Assembly: GCA_902569615.1 (NCBI GenBank)
Contig: CACFUX010000003.1
Coordinates: 1-59,381, forward strand
Direction: 5' to 3'
DNA: 59,381 nt
Origin: an uncultured Pelagibacteraceae bacterium
GTDB taxonomy: Bacteria; Pseudomonadota; Alphaproteobacteria; Pelagibacterales; Pelagibacteraceae
The notes beneath the pieces are model-generated. The model was not told the origin of the DNA. It ran no database searches and saw only the letters and a program-made list of their open reading frames with translations. Shown here one piece after another: positions 30,882 through 39,587 of the stretch (within the stretch, counting starts at the first letter, position 1; each line of letters opens with the position of its first letter). Position numbers and translations under genes: made by a program.

Positions 30882-31331
30882 ATGTCAGATAAATTAAATA
30901 AAAAACAAATTATCGATTTGTTACCTCATAGAGAACCTATGTTGCTCATTGATGAGCTTTTCAATATTAAAAAACTATTTTCAGCTACAGCAGTAGTAAA
31001 TGTAAAAAAAGATAGTTTCTTTGTTCAAGGACATTTCCCAGGTCAACCAGTTATGCCTGGAGTACTTATTGTAGAAGCTTTTGGTCAAGCAGCCGCAGCT
31101 CTTACGGCAGCTGGTATCGATAAATCAGAATATGAAAATAAATTGGTTTTTCTTATGAGTGTTGAAAAAGCAAGATTTAGAAATCCTGTGATACCAGATT
31201 GTAAACTTGAATTAAAAATTGAAGCCATTAGATCTCATGGAAGAGTATGGAAATATAAGGGTGAAGCCTTTGTAGGTGAGAAAAAAATGGCTGATGCTCA
31301 ATGGTCAGCTACTATAGTTGATAGAAAATAA
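30882..31331 (+). CDS. fabZ: 3-hydroxyacyl-ACP dehydratase FabZ
   Basis: FabZ dehydrates 3-hydroxyacyl-ACP in fatty acid elongation and competes with LpxA/LpxD for the hydroxyacyl donor, which explains its lipid A neighbourhood. The hot-dog fold motifs are LLPHREPMLLIDEL and GHFPGQPVMPGVLIVEAFGQ, with catalytic H51 and E65. The length is 149 residues. A 54-bp gap with overlapping inverted repeats separates it from lpxD. Confidence 0.96.
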   Translation: MSDKLNKKQIIDLLPHREPMLLIDELFNIKKLFSATAVVNVKKDSFFVQGHFPGQPVMPGVLIVEAFGQAAAALTAAGIDKSEYENKLVFLMSVEKARFRNPVIPDCKLELKIEAIRSHGRVWKYKGEAFVGEKKMADAQWSATIVDRK

Positions 31332-31344
31332 TCAGTAACATTTA

Positions 31345-31374
31345 TTGATAAGCTTTATCAAAAAGTTTTGATAA
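31345..31374 (+). promoter_or_regulatory. Two mutually exclusive hairpins before lpxD
   Basis: TTGATAA (31345-31351) can pair with TTATCAA (31355-31361). The same middle arm, extended as TTATCAAAA (31355-31363), can instead pair with TTTTGATAA (31366-31374), ending 11 bp before the lpxD ATG. Only one stem can form at a time, an arrangement like a switch or attenuator. Neither stem is followed by a T run, so neither is a classic terminator. Short AT-rich stems can arise by chance. Confidence 0.35.
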
Positions 31375-31385
31375 TAAACTTATTA

Positions 31386-32366
31386 ATGATTAATCCATTT
31401 TTTAAAAATGCTGGTCCTTTTAATATTGAAAAATTATTAGATAAATCTGGTATAGAAAATAAAGAAAATTTCAAAAAAGATAAAATCTATAACGTCTCAG
31501 ATTTGATGACTGCTACAAATAAAGATTTAACTTTTTTTCATTCAAAAAATTATTCTGAGTTAGCATCAAAAACAAAAGCAGCTTATTGTGTTACATTAGA
31601 TAATCTTTCTCATTTTTTACCAAATTCATGTAAAAAAATTATTGTTAAAAATGTATTATTAACTATGGCAAAAATTACAAAAGAATTTTACCCAAAATCT
31701 ATTGTTGATGATTTTGATGAATCTGCAAAGGATATTTCTAAAACAACCTTTAAGAAAAAGGTTAAATTTGGAAAAAATGTTTTAATAGGTAAAAATGTTA
31801 AAATAGGAAAAAATTGTTTAATTGGACATAATACAATAATTGAAAAAAATGTAATCATTGGATCAAATTGTTCTATTGGTTCAAATATTATTATAAGAAA
31901 TACAATTATCAAAGATAATGTAAATATATTAGATGGATGTGTGATAGGAAAAAAAGGTTTTGGATTTTTCCCAAATCGAGAAAAAAATATAAGATATCCT
32001 CATATTGGAATTGTTATAATTAATGAGAATTGTGAAATTGGGTGTGGTTCTACAATTGATAGAGGTTCATTATCAAATACTATAATTGGTAAAAATACAT
32101 ATTTAGATAATCAAGTACATATTGCTCACAATAATAAAATTGGAGACAATTGTATTATTGCCGGTCAAGTTGGTTTTGCCGGAAGCTCCACTTTAGGTAA
32201 TAATGTTATGATTGGTGGCCAAGCTGGTGTTTCAGGTCACTTAAAAGTTGGAAACAATGTCCAAATTGGAGGAGGAAGTGGTGTTATAAATGATATACCT
32301 GACAATACTAAAGTCATGGGATACCCTGCAAAAAATTTAAAAGAATTTATAAAAGATAATAGATGA
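31386..32366 (+). CDS. lpxD: UDP-3-O-(3-hydroxyacyl)glucosamine N-acyltransferase
   Basis: LpxD adds the second hydroxyacyl chain in lipid A synthesis. The protein has an N-terminal uridine-binding domain, then a left-handed beta-helix of hexapeptide repeats (roughly residues 110-300, IGKNVKIGKNCLIGHN-type), and the catalytic histidine region QVHIAHNNKIGDN. I prefer the ATG at 31386 (326 residues, MINPFF). An in-frame TTG at 31368 would add six residues and start inside the inverted repeat. It overlaps lpxA by 4 bp. Confidence 0.94.
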   Translation: MINPFFKNAGPFNIEKLLDKSGIENKENFKKDKIYNVSDLMTATNKDLTFFHSKNYSELASKTKAAYCVTLDNLSHFLPNSCKKIIVKNVLLTMAKITKEFYPKSIVDDFDESAKDISKTTFKKKVKFGKNVLIGKNVKIGKNCLIGHNTIIEKNVIIGSNCSIGSNIIIRNTIIKDNVNILDGCVIGKKGFGFFPNREKNIRYPHIGIVIINENCEIGCGSTIDRGSLSNTIIGKNTYLDNQVHIAHNNKIGDNCIIAGQVGFAGSSTLGNNVMIGGQAGVSGHLKVGNNVQIGGGSGVINDIPDNTKVMGYPAKNLKEFIKDNR

Positions 32367-33139
32367 TAGACAAAACAGCGATTATAGACTCAAAAGCAAA
32401 ACTAGATAAAAATGTTCAAGTAGGTCCTTATTGTGTAATTGGTCCCAATGTTGAGGTTGGAGAAAATACCATTATTCAATCACATGTGAATATTTCAGGA
32501 AATGTTAAAATTGGTAAAGGTAATAAAATATACCCTTTCGTTTCAATAAATGATCCACAAGATTTAAAATATGCTGGAGAACCGACTAATCTAATTATTG
32601 GAGACAATAATAAAATTAGAGAATACGTAACAATAAATCCTGGTACAGTTGGTGGTGGTGGAAGAACAGTTATTGGTAATAACTGTTTATTTATGATTTC
32701 ATCTCATATCGCTCATGATTGTCAGGTTGGAAACAATGTAATAATTGCGAATAACGTTCCATTGGGAGGACATGCAATTATTGAAGATAATGTTGTTATA
32801 GGAGGTAACTCTGCTGTTCAGCAGTTTACAAGAATTGGAAAAATGGCAATGATTGGTGGGATGACAGGTGTACTGCATGACGTAATTCCATATGGATTAT
32901 CAACGGGAAATAGAAATTCATTGCAAGGATTGAACTTAATTGGATTAAGAAGAGCTAAGTTTGAGAATAAAGACATCTTAGGCTTAAGTGAGGCTTATAA
33001 GGAGATATTTGCTACCAAAAATATCAATGAAAATATAAGTAAATTGAACGGCTCTTTTCAAGAAAATCCATTAGTGAAAAATGTAATTGACTTTATAACA
33101 AAAGATAAAAAAAGATCTATTTGTACACCGTTTTCGTAA
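32363..33139 (+). CDS. lpxA: UDP-N-acetylglucosamine O-acyltransferase
   Basis: LpxA transfers 3-hydroxyacyl from ACP to UDP-GlcNAc, the first step of lipid A synthesis. Hexapeptide repeats fill the N-terminal two thirds. The catalytic histidine is H118 in SSHIAHDC, and the C-terminal helical domain begins after GLSTGNRNSLQGLNLIGLRR. The length of 258 residues is normal. It is coupled to lpxD by ATGA and followed 1 bp later by lpxI. Confidence 0.96.
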   Translation: MIDKTAIIDSKAKLDKNVQVGPYCVIGPNVEVGENTIIQSHVNISGNVKIGKGNKIYPFVSINDPQDLKYAGEPTNLIIGDNNKIREYVTINPGTVGGGGRTVIGNNCLFMISSHIAHDCQVGNNVIIANNVPLGGHAIIEDNVVIGGNSAVQQFTRIGKMAMIGGMTGVLHDVIPYGLSTGNRNSLQGLNLIGLRRAKFENKDILGLSEAYKEIFATKNINENISKLNGSFQENPLVKNVIDFITKDKKRSICTPFS

Positions 33140-33140
33140 A

Positions 33141-33935
33141 ATGATAGGATTAATTTTTGGTGATACTGATTTTCCAAGAGAAATTCTTAAAACTGTCAAA
33201 AAAAGAAAAATAAAGTATTTAATAATTGATTTATCAAAATCAAAGAAATTTAAACAAGATAGGAAATCTTATTCAGTATCTATAGGTCAATTTGGCAAAA
33301 TCATTAGTATTCTTAAGGAAAATAGATGTAAAAAAGTCTTATTTGCAGGAAAGGTAAATAAACCAAACTTTTCTAAACTGAAATTAGATTTTAAAGGTAT
33401 TTATTATATCCCAAAAATAATTAAAGCATCTAAGCTTGGAGATGCAGCTATACTTAAAGAAATCATTAAGATATTATCTCAAAACAAGATCAAAACTGTA
33501 AATTCACTTAAATTCAATCCAGAGCTCTCATTAAAAAAAGGTAATTATTCAAAGATTAAACCTAACAGACAGGATCAATTTGATATTAAAAAAGCAATTA
33601 AAACATTAAATAGTTTAAGAGAATATAATTTTAGCCAAGGAGTTGTAGTTAGAAATAAAAAAGTAGTTTCTATAGAAGGAAAAGGTGGTACTAAAAAAAT
33701 GCTTGATAAAAGTAAAAGCATAAAATTCAGAAATCACGGTGTTTTAGTTAAGTTTCCAAAAAAGAAACAAGATCTAAGAGTTGATTTACCTACCATTGGA
33801 TTAAATACTTTTAAACAATGTAAGGCTTCGGGACTAAAAGGAATTGTTGTTAAAAATAGACAACATGTATTTTTAGATCAAAAAAAATGTATTAGTTTTG
33901 CTAATTCAAACAAGATTTATTTACAAGTGATATAA
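33141..33935 (+). CDS. lpxI: UDP-2,3-diacylglucosamine pyrophosphatase LpxI
   Basis: LpxI (DUF1009) hydrolyses UDP-2,3-diacylglucosamine to lipid X, replacing LpxH in alphaproteobacteria. The start shows the GLIFGDTDFPREIL pattern of the N-terminal domain; the C-terminal catalytic part has FDIKKAIKTLN, SQGVVVRNKKVVSIEGKGGT, and DLRVDLPTIGLNTF with the conserved D and P positions, ending in KGIVVKNRQHVFLD. The 264 residues fit. Its position between lpxA and lpxB supports the call. Confidence 0.92.
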   Translation: MIGLIFGDTDFPREILKTVKKRKIKYLIIDLSKSKKFKQDRKSYSVSIGQFGKIISILKENRCKKVLFAGKVNKPNFSKLKLDFKGIYYIPKIIKASKLGDAAILKEIIKILSQNKIKTVNSLKFNPELSLKKGNYSKIKPNRQDQFDIKKAIKTLNSLREYNFSQGVVVRNKKVVSIEGKGGTKKMLDKSKSIKFRNHGVLVKFPKKKQDLRVDLPTIGLNTFKQCKASGLKGIVVKNRQHVFLDQKKCISFANSNKIYLQVI

Positions 33936-33937
33936 TA

Positions 33938-35074
33938 ATGAAAAGAATATTTATAGTAACTGGTGAACCATCTGGAGATAAACTTGCTTCTAAAGTCATA
34001 TCAAAACTTCAAAAGAATAATCCTAATATTGAATATTCCTGTGTTGGTGGAACACATTTAAATTCGATAGGAATAAAATCTATTTTTGATCTTAAAGAAA
34101 TTACTTATATTGGCTTTACAAGTGTTTTGTTAAATATTTTCAAAATAAAAAATAAAATTAACAAAACGGTAGACGAGATAATAAAATTTAACCCAGATAT
34201 TTTATTTAGTGTAGATAGCCCTGATTTTACGTTAAGAGTTGCTGAAAAAGTAAAAAGTATTAATCCTAATATTAAAACAATACATTATGTTGCTCCCCAA
34301 GTTTGGGTTTGGAGAGAGGGAAGGGTTAAAAAGTTTAAAAATTTTTTGGATCATATTCTTTTATTATTTAATTTTGAAAAGAAGTATTTCGATAAAGAAA
34401 ATATTAATAATACTTTTGTAGGGCACCCATTACTTGAAAAGAATGTTAAATCAAATACTGATTTATCTAATTTAATCAAAAACGAAAAAAAAATTATATC
34501 ATTATTTGCTGGCAGTAGATTATCTGAAATTAAATTGCTTTTACCAATTTTACTAGATTTTGTTAAATTAATGAATGATAAATTTAATAATTTTCTATAT
34601 GTATTTCATACAACAGAAGAAAATAAAAATTATTTAAACAGTTATATTAATGAATCTAAAATAAATAATATTGAGGTTATTTCAGAAGAAAATATTAAAT
34701 CACAAATATTATCTAAGTCTATATTTGCAGTTTCAAAATCAGGTACAGTTTCTCTTGAAATTTGTAATGCAAAAATTCCATCGATAATTATTTACAAAAT
34801 GAATTTTTTAAACTTTTTGATTGTCAAATTTTTAATAAAAATAAAATATGCTAATATAATTAATATAATTAATAATAAAGAAGTTATACCTGAACTTATT
34901 CAAAATGAATGCAATTCAAAAGAAATTTATAAATCAGTTTTATATTTACTTAAAAATCCAGCACTTATGAACAAGCAAGTTAATGATTTTACGGTAACAT
35001 TAAATGAAATTAGATCAAAAACCTCTTCTGCAGATGAAGCTTCCTCAGTGTTATTAAGATATCTTCATTCCTAA
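33938..35074 (+). CDS. lpxB: Lipid-A-disaccharide synthase
   Basis: LpxB (GT19) joins lipid X and UDP-diacylglucosamine into the lipid A disaccharide. The N-terminus has the GEPSGDKLASKVI motif, and the core has FSVDSPDFTLRVAEK, YVAPQVWVWREGR, FVGHPLLE, ISLFAGSRLSEIK and VSKSGTVSLEI. The 378 residues match the family. Its 3' end overlaps the convergent gltX by 21 bp, so no space is left for a terminator between the two. Confidence 0.95.
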   Translation: MKRIFIVTGEPSGDKLASKVISKLQKNNPNIEYSCVGGTHLNSIGIKSIFDLKEITYIGFTSVLLNIFKIKNKINKTVDEIIKFNPDILFSVDSPDFTLRVAEKVKSINPNIKTIHYVAPQVWVWREGRVKKFKNFLDHILLLFNFEKKYFDKENINNTFVGHPLLEKNVKSNTDLSNLIKNEKKIISLFAGSRLSEIKLLLPILLDFVKLMNDKFNNFLYVFHTTEENKNYLNSYINESKINNIEVISEENIKSQILSKSIFAVSKSGTVSLEICNAKIPSIIIYKMNFLNFLIVKFLIKIKYANIINIINNKEVIPELIQNECNSKEIYKSVLYLLKNPALMNKQVNDFTVTLNEIRSKTSSADEASSVLLRYLHS

Positions 35075-36451
35075 TCTTTTTAACACTTCTTCTTTACCAA
35101 GTGAGCCAATTATATCATAAATTCCAGGGCCGAATTTCGATCCAGTCAAAAATATTCTTAGAGGTTGTCCAACTCCTTTAAAATTTGTTTTATTTGTTTT
35201 TATTATATCATTAATTACCGGCTCTAAATTTTCTTTATTTAATTTTTCTATTTTTGAAATACTATTTGAAAATTCAGATATTATTTTTTTTGCTTTTTCA
35301 TCTATTAATTTTATATCATCTTGACTAATACTAACTTTATCTTGAATTATGTATTTAGAATTTTTGTATATATCTTCTAAGGTTTTTGATTTGTTTTTGA
35401 GAAACATTAATGAGGATTTAATTTTATCTACTTTTTCATTAGGTATCTTTTCTTTGTAAACTTCACAGTATTTAGTAAATTGATTAAAAAGCTCATTTTC
35501 ATCAATATTTTTAATATAATGCTCATTCATTGATAAAATTCTACTCATATCTAACTTTGATGGAGATTTACCTATACCCTCTAAATTAAAATATTTTATA
35601 CTCTCTTCTTTTGAAAATATTTCTTTATCTTTAAAAGACCATCCTAATCTTAAAAGATAATTTCTTAATGCTTCAGGTATTACTCCAATTTTTGAATAAT
35701 CATCTAAAGTTGATGCATTATCTCTTTTTGATAGTTTTTTTCCTTCTTTAGTGTGAATTAAAGGTATGTGAGCAAATGAGGGCACCTCCCATTTCATGGC
35801 TATGTAAATTTGTAATTGCTTAAATGTATTAATTTTATGATCATCACCTCTAATTATATGGGTGATATTCATTTGATGATCATCAACAGAAGCTGATAAA
35901 TTGTACGTTGGTGACCCATCATTTCTTAAGATTATAAAATCTTCAATAGTATTATTTTCAATTCTAATATCACCCTGAACTAAATCTTTTAAAGTTGTAG
36001 TTCCATCAATTTTACTTTTAAATCTAATTGTAGGTTTAATATCCTTTGGTGCTTCATTTTCGTCTTTATCTCTCCATTTTCTATCATAAATATATGGAAT
36101 TTTTTTTTGTTTAGCTCTATTTTTTTGTTCTTCAATTTCCTCATTAGAACAATAGCATTTGTATGCAAAGCCATTTTTTAATAATTCTTTTGCAACATTA
36201 ATATGATCATTAATTTTTTCAGATTGAATATATTCATTTCCTTCATGATTAACACCGATCCATTTTAACGATTTAATTATTTGATCTTTATACTCATTTT
36301 TAGATCTTTCTTTATCTGTATCTTCGATTCTTAAAAAAAAAGAGCCATTTTGATTTTTTGAAAATAGCCAATTGAATAAAGCTGTTCTAACACCACCTAT
36401 ATGAAGTGGACCAGTTGGTGACGGAGCAAATCTCGTTGCTACTTTTGACAT
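35054..36451 (-). CDS. gltX: Glutamyl-tRNA synthetase
   Basis: Class I synthetase charging tRNA-Glu. The HIGH-type motif PSPTGPLHIGG (HIGG at residues 17-20) and the KMSKS-type motif KLSKRDN (239-243) are intact. A cysteine cluster (Cys 99 and 101 in YKCYCSNEE) lies where the zinc-site region of bacterial GluRS occurs. At 465 residues it is full length. It sits 19 bp downstream of lexA on the same strand, where alphaproteobacteria often have comEC in between. Confidence 0.96.
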   Translation of the reverse strand: MSKVATRFAPSPTGPLHIGGVRTALFNWLFSKNQNGSFFLRIEDTDKERSKNEYKDQIIKSLKWIGVNHEGNEYIQSEKINDHINVAKELLKNGFAYKCYCSNEEIEEQKNRAKQKKIPYIYDRKWRDKDENEAPKDIKPTIRFKSKIDGTTTLKDLVQGDIRIENNTIEDFIILRNDGSPTYNLSASVDDHQMNITHIIRGDDHKINTFKQLQIYIAMKWEVPSFAHIPLIHTKEGKKLSKRDNASTLDDYSKIGVIPEALRNYLLRLGWSFKDKEIFSKEESIKYFNLEGIGKSPSKLDMSRILSMNEHYIKNIDENELFNQFTKYCEVYKEKIPNEKVDKIKSSLMFLKNKSKTLEDIYKNSKYIIQDKVSISQDDIKLIDEKAKKIISEFSNSISKIEKLNKENLEPVINDIIKTNKTNFKGVGQPLRIFLTGSKFGPGIYDIIGSLGKEEVLKRLGMKIS

Positions 36452-36470
36452 TAGTGATTTTTAGACTATT

Positions 36471-37151
36471 TTAATGGAAGTTTCTATATAAAGATACCAG
36501 AATACCTTGAACTTTGACCCTATCAGGGCCAAAAATTTTAGTTTCGTAATTTCTATTTGCGCTTTCTAGTGCTACAGTTTTACCTTTTCTTCTTAATCTT
36601 TTAAGCATTGCTTCATGATCATCTATTAATGCAACTACAATTTTTCCATTTTCTGCTGTATCAGTTTTTTTAATTATAACTGTATCACCATCGTGGATTC
36701 CAGCCTCTACCATTGAATCTCCACTCACTTTTAATCCAAAATATTCACCATTTTTTTCAATATTTTCAGGCAAAGGAATTCTAGTTACTTCATTTTGAAT
36801 AGCTTCTATCGGTGTTCCAGCTGCAATACTTCCAAGAACCGGTATATCTACATCTTTTGTAGATAAATTACTTTCATCCAATCCACCCTTAATAACACTT
36901 GGTGAAAATGAGTTATAAATGTCGTTTGCAGATGCTGTTTCAGGAAGCTTTATAACTTCTAAAGCTCTAGCTTTATGAGCCAACCTTTTTATAAAACCCC
37001 TTTCTTCTAAAGCACTAATTAATCTATGTATCCCTGACTTAGATTTAAGATTTAATGAATGTTTCATTTCTTCATAAGACGGTGAAACACCAGAAGATCT
37101 CAACTTCTTGTTGATAAATAAAAGCAAGTTTTTTTGTTTTTTAGTAAGCAT
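36471..37151 (-). CDS. lexA: LexA repressor (SOS regulator)
   Basis: LexA represses DNA-damage genes and is inactivated by RecA-stimulated self-cleavage. A winged helix N-terminal domain ([30 protein letters not shown]) is followed by the S24 peptidase domain. The cleavage site is A111-G112, the nucleophile is S146 in [10 protein letters not shown] and the general base is K184. I chose the ATG at 37151 (MLTKKQ, 226 residues); an upstream in-frame ATG at 37169 would place the start almost against the LexA box. The box at 37174-37188 indicates autoregulation. Confidence 0.95.
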   Translation of the reverse strand: MLTKKQKNLLLFINKKLRSSGVSPSYEEMKHSLNLKSKSGIHRLISALEERGFIKRLAHKARALEVIKLPETASANDIYNSFSPSVIKGGLDESNLSTKDVDIPVLGSIAAGTPIEAIQNEVTRIPLPENIEKNGEYFGLKVSGDSMVEAGIHDGDTVIIKKTDTAENGKIVVALIDDHEAMLKRLRRKGKTVALESANRNYETKIFGPDRVKVQGILVSLYRNFH

Positions 37152-37173
37152 AGAACAAATTAAGTACATTAAT

Positions 37174-37188
37174 GTTCTATAAAAGTTC
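37174..37188 (-). promoter_or_regulatory. Alphaproteobacterial LexA box upstream of lexA
   Basis: On the plus strand the site reads GTTC-TATAAAA-GTTC, exactly the direct-repeat form GTTC-N7-GTTC bound by alphaproteobacterial LexA. It lies 22 bp before the chosen lexA start. An additional GAAC (37153-37156) makes an inverted pair with the nearer GTTC (37174-37177). Binding here would block the lexA promoter, giving feedback control. Confidence 0.8.
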
Positions 37189-37236
37189 TTTTAAATAAAC
37201 AACAGCTTAAAAGCCAACAAAATCAAGGTTTTTTAA

Positions 37237-38028
37237 CTATAAAACAGAAAAAATTGAATTTTTATTTAAATTTTTTAAAAGTGATTCACCAATTAAAAAA
37301 GTTTTTATGTCTGTTTTGTTTTTAATTTCTAAAAGTTCTTTTTTATTTTTTATGCCACTTTCTGAAATCAACGGTCCTTTATGATTTTCCAAAATATTAT
37401 AAACATCATAAGTTGTATTTATCTCAGTTTTTAAAGTTTTAAGGTTTCTATTATTTATACCAATCAATGCATTTTTAAATTTTAAAGCTCTTTTTGCTTC
37501 CTCTATATTGTGAACCTCAACTATTACAGACATATCCAAATTTAAAGCTTCTTCATACAAAATATTTGCTATTTGATCCGAAACACCCGCTAATATAATT
37601 AATATTGCATCTGCACCATAGCTTTTTGCAAGATAAACTTGAAATTTATCTATAAAAAAATCTTTACATAATATTGGAAGATTTATTTCTTTTTTAATTT
37701 TACTTATATGAATTAAGTCCCCTAAAAAGAAATCTTCTTCAGTCAAAACAGATAAACATGTAGCTTTATTTTTATTATATATATTTGCTATATCAACTGG
37801 ATTATAGTTTTCTATTATAACACCGGCTGATGGACTAGCTTTTTTTATTTCTGCTATAATTGAAATTTTGTTTATATTTTCGTTATTTTCAATTTTTTTT
37901 TTAAAATTAATATAAGATTTATTTTCTTCAATTTTTATTTTTAAATCTTCAATAGATATAGATTTTTTTAATAAATCTATCTTCTCTTTTTTATTTAAAA
38001 TTATTTTTTCTAATATATTTTCAGTCAC
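37237..38028 (-). CDS. trpC: Indole-3-glycerol phosphate synthase
   Basis: TrpC closes the indole ring in tryptophan synthesis. The TIM-barrel marks are present: IAEIKKASPSAGVI, NKATCLSVLTEEDFFLG, LPILCKDFFID, ADAILIILAGV, VIVEVHNIEEA, IGINNRNLKTL and LISESGIKNK. The 263 residues fit. It overlaps trpD by 8 bp and ends the trp run; 85 bp of spacer with the lexA operator follows. trpF, trpB and trpA are not in the window. Confidence 0.96.
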   Translation of the reverse strand: MTENILEKIILNKKEKIDLLKKSISIEDLKIKIEENKSYINFKKKIENNENINKISIIAEIKKASPSAGVIIENYNPVDIANIYNKNKATCLSVLTEEDFFLGDLIHISKIKKEINLPILCKDFFIDKFQVYLAKSYGADAILIILAGVSDQIANILYEEALNLDMSVIVEVHNIEEAKRALKFKNALIGINNRNLKTLKTEINTTYDVYNILENHKGPLISESGIKNKKELLEIKNKTDIKTFLIGESLLKNLNKNSIFSVL

Positions 38029-39013
38029 TTTGTATACTTTTTAAATATTTAAATGTAATTCCAGATTTAATAAAGTCTCTGGCATAACTATAAGCTAAAC
38101 TAAAATCTTTATATTTTTCAGAAACAATTAGCCCAGCTGCGGCATTTAAACAAACTGCTTTTGAAAAATCATTATCTTCACCTTTAAAAATTTCTATTAT
38201 TTTATTAGAATTAAATAATGCGTCATCACCGATTAAATTGTCAAAATTTTTAGCACCAACATTTAACTTTTTTGGGTCAATTATTATTTCTGAAATCTTA
38301 TTATTTTTTAGCTGAACAACATTTGTTTTTGCATAAGGAGAAATTTCATCTAGTCCATCTTCACTATTAACAATCCAGGCAAATTTAATATTAAGATTAT
38401 TTAATGCCATAGCAAAAATTTTTAATAATTTTTTATCAAATACACCAACAACCTGTCTTTCGACTAAAGCAGGACTGCTTAATGGTCCAATCATATTAAA
38501 TATTGTTCTTTTTCCAATTTTTTTTCTTGTGGGACCAACAAATTTCATTGCACTATGATAATTAGGTGCAAACATAAAACCAAAATTTTTTTTATTTATC
38601 AAATCCTCAATTTCTTTTGGCTCAAGTTGAATATTAATATTTAATGCTTCCAAAACATCACCCGAACCACATTTTGAAGAGACTGCTTTATTGCCATGTT
38701 TTGCCACTTTGATTTCCATGCTAGATAGTAAAAGAGCAGATGCTGTTGATATATTTAAAGTATTCATTCCATCGCCTCCAGTGCCACATGTATCAATGCA
38801 ATTTTGCACATTCACTCTCTTTGATTTTTCCCTTAACACATATACACCACCAGCGATTTCTTCAGAAACTTCACCTTTGATTGATAAAAGTGTAAGAAAA
38901 TCATATATTTCATTTTCTGTTGCCTCACCATTCATCAATATATTGAAAGCTGATTTACTTTCTTCAAAAGATAAATCTTGTTTTTTTTTGAGTTTCTCTA
39001 AAAATTCTTTCAT
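38021..39013 (-). CDS. trpD: Anthranilate phosphoribosyltransferase
   Basis: TrpD transfers phosphoribose from PRPP to anthranilate. The motifs DTCGTGGDGMNTLNISTASA and AKHGNKAVSSKCGSGDVLE (PRPP and metal binding) are intact, along with FMFAPNYHSAMKFVGPTRKKIGKRTIFN-type family sequence split over residues 160-190. The length is 330 residues. It shares one base with trpG upstream and overlaps trpC by 8 bp. Confidence 0.96.
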   Translation of the reverse strand: MKEFLEKLKKKQDLSFEESKSAFNILMNGEATENEIYDFLTLLSIKGEVSEEIAGGVYVLREKSKRVNVQNCIDTCGTGGDGMNTLNISTASALLLSSMEIKVAKHGNKAVSSKCGSGDVLEALNINIQLEPKEIEDLINKKNFGFMFAPNYHSAMKFVGPTRKKIGKRTIFNMIGPLSSPALVERQVVGVFDKKLLKIFAMALNNLNIKFAWIVNSEDGLDEISPYAKTNVVQLKNNKISEIIIDPKKLNVGAKNFDNLIGDDALFNSNKIIEIFKGEDNDFSKAVCLNAAAGLIVSEKYKDFSLAYSYARDFIKSGITFKYLKSIQSD

Positions 39014-39585
39014 TAGTTTTTATAATTTATGAAGTTTTTTAAAATTTTTATTCCTATTGTAGTTTTTATACTTTCAGGATGAAATTGTACTCCATGAATA
39101 TTATATTTTTTATGCATAATTCCCATTATTATGCCATCTTTTGTCTCAGCTGTTATTTCAAGATCTTTTGAAAGAGTTTTTTTATCTATTATTAAACTAT
39201 GATATCTAGCGGCCTCAAAACTATTAGGTAAATTTTTTAAAATACCAGTTTTAAAAGATTTAATTTTACTAGTTTTTCCATGCATTAATTTTCTAGCTTG
39301 TGTAATTTTTGAGCCAAAAACTTGACCTATAATTTGATGACCTAAGCAAACCCCGAGAATTGGAATTTTTTTATATAATTTCTTAACTATAACTAAGCAA
39401 TTACCTGATTGATTTGGATTTCCGGGACCTGGCGATATAACGATTTTGTTATATCTATTTTTTATAATTTCTTTTTCTGTAATTTTGTCATTTCTATAAA
39501 CTTCAACATTAGTTTTTAATGAAGATAAATAATGATAAAGATTAAATGTAAAACTATCATAATTATCAATTAATAATATTTTCAT
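39013..39585 (-). CDS. trpG: Anthranilate synthase component II (glutamine amidotransferase)
   Basis: TrpG supplies ammonia from glutamine to TrpE. The class I triad is visible: C80 in LGVCLGHQ, and H169 and E171 in VQFHPES. The oxyanion loop SPGPGNP starts at residue 51. The 190 residues are the usual stand-alone size. Two bases separate it from trpE and its stop shares a base with trpD. It could also serve folate synthesis (PabA role) if no separate pabA exists. Confidence 0.95.
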   Translation of the reverse strand: MKILLIDNYDSFTFNLYHYLSSLKTNVEVYRNDKITEKEIIKNRYNKIVISPGPGNPNQSGNCLVIVKKLYKKIPILGVCLGHQIIGQVFGSKITQARKLMHGKTSKIKSFKTGILKNLPNSFEAARYHSLIIDKKTLSKDLEITAETKDGIIMGIMHKKYNIHGVQFHPESIKTTIGIKILKNFINYKN

Positions 39586-39587
39586 AG

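Noticed and set aside
31368..31385. TTG start for lpxD at 31368
   Set aside because: It lies inside an inverted repeat and adds six residues not expected for LpxD; the ATG at 31386 is simpler.
37152..37169. LexA start at 37169
   Set aside because: It would add MYLICS before the conserved MLTKKQ and put the start codon 4 bp from the LexA box, leaving almost no leader.
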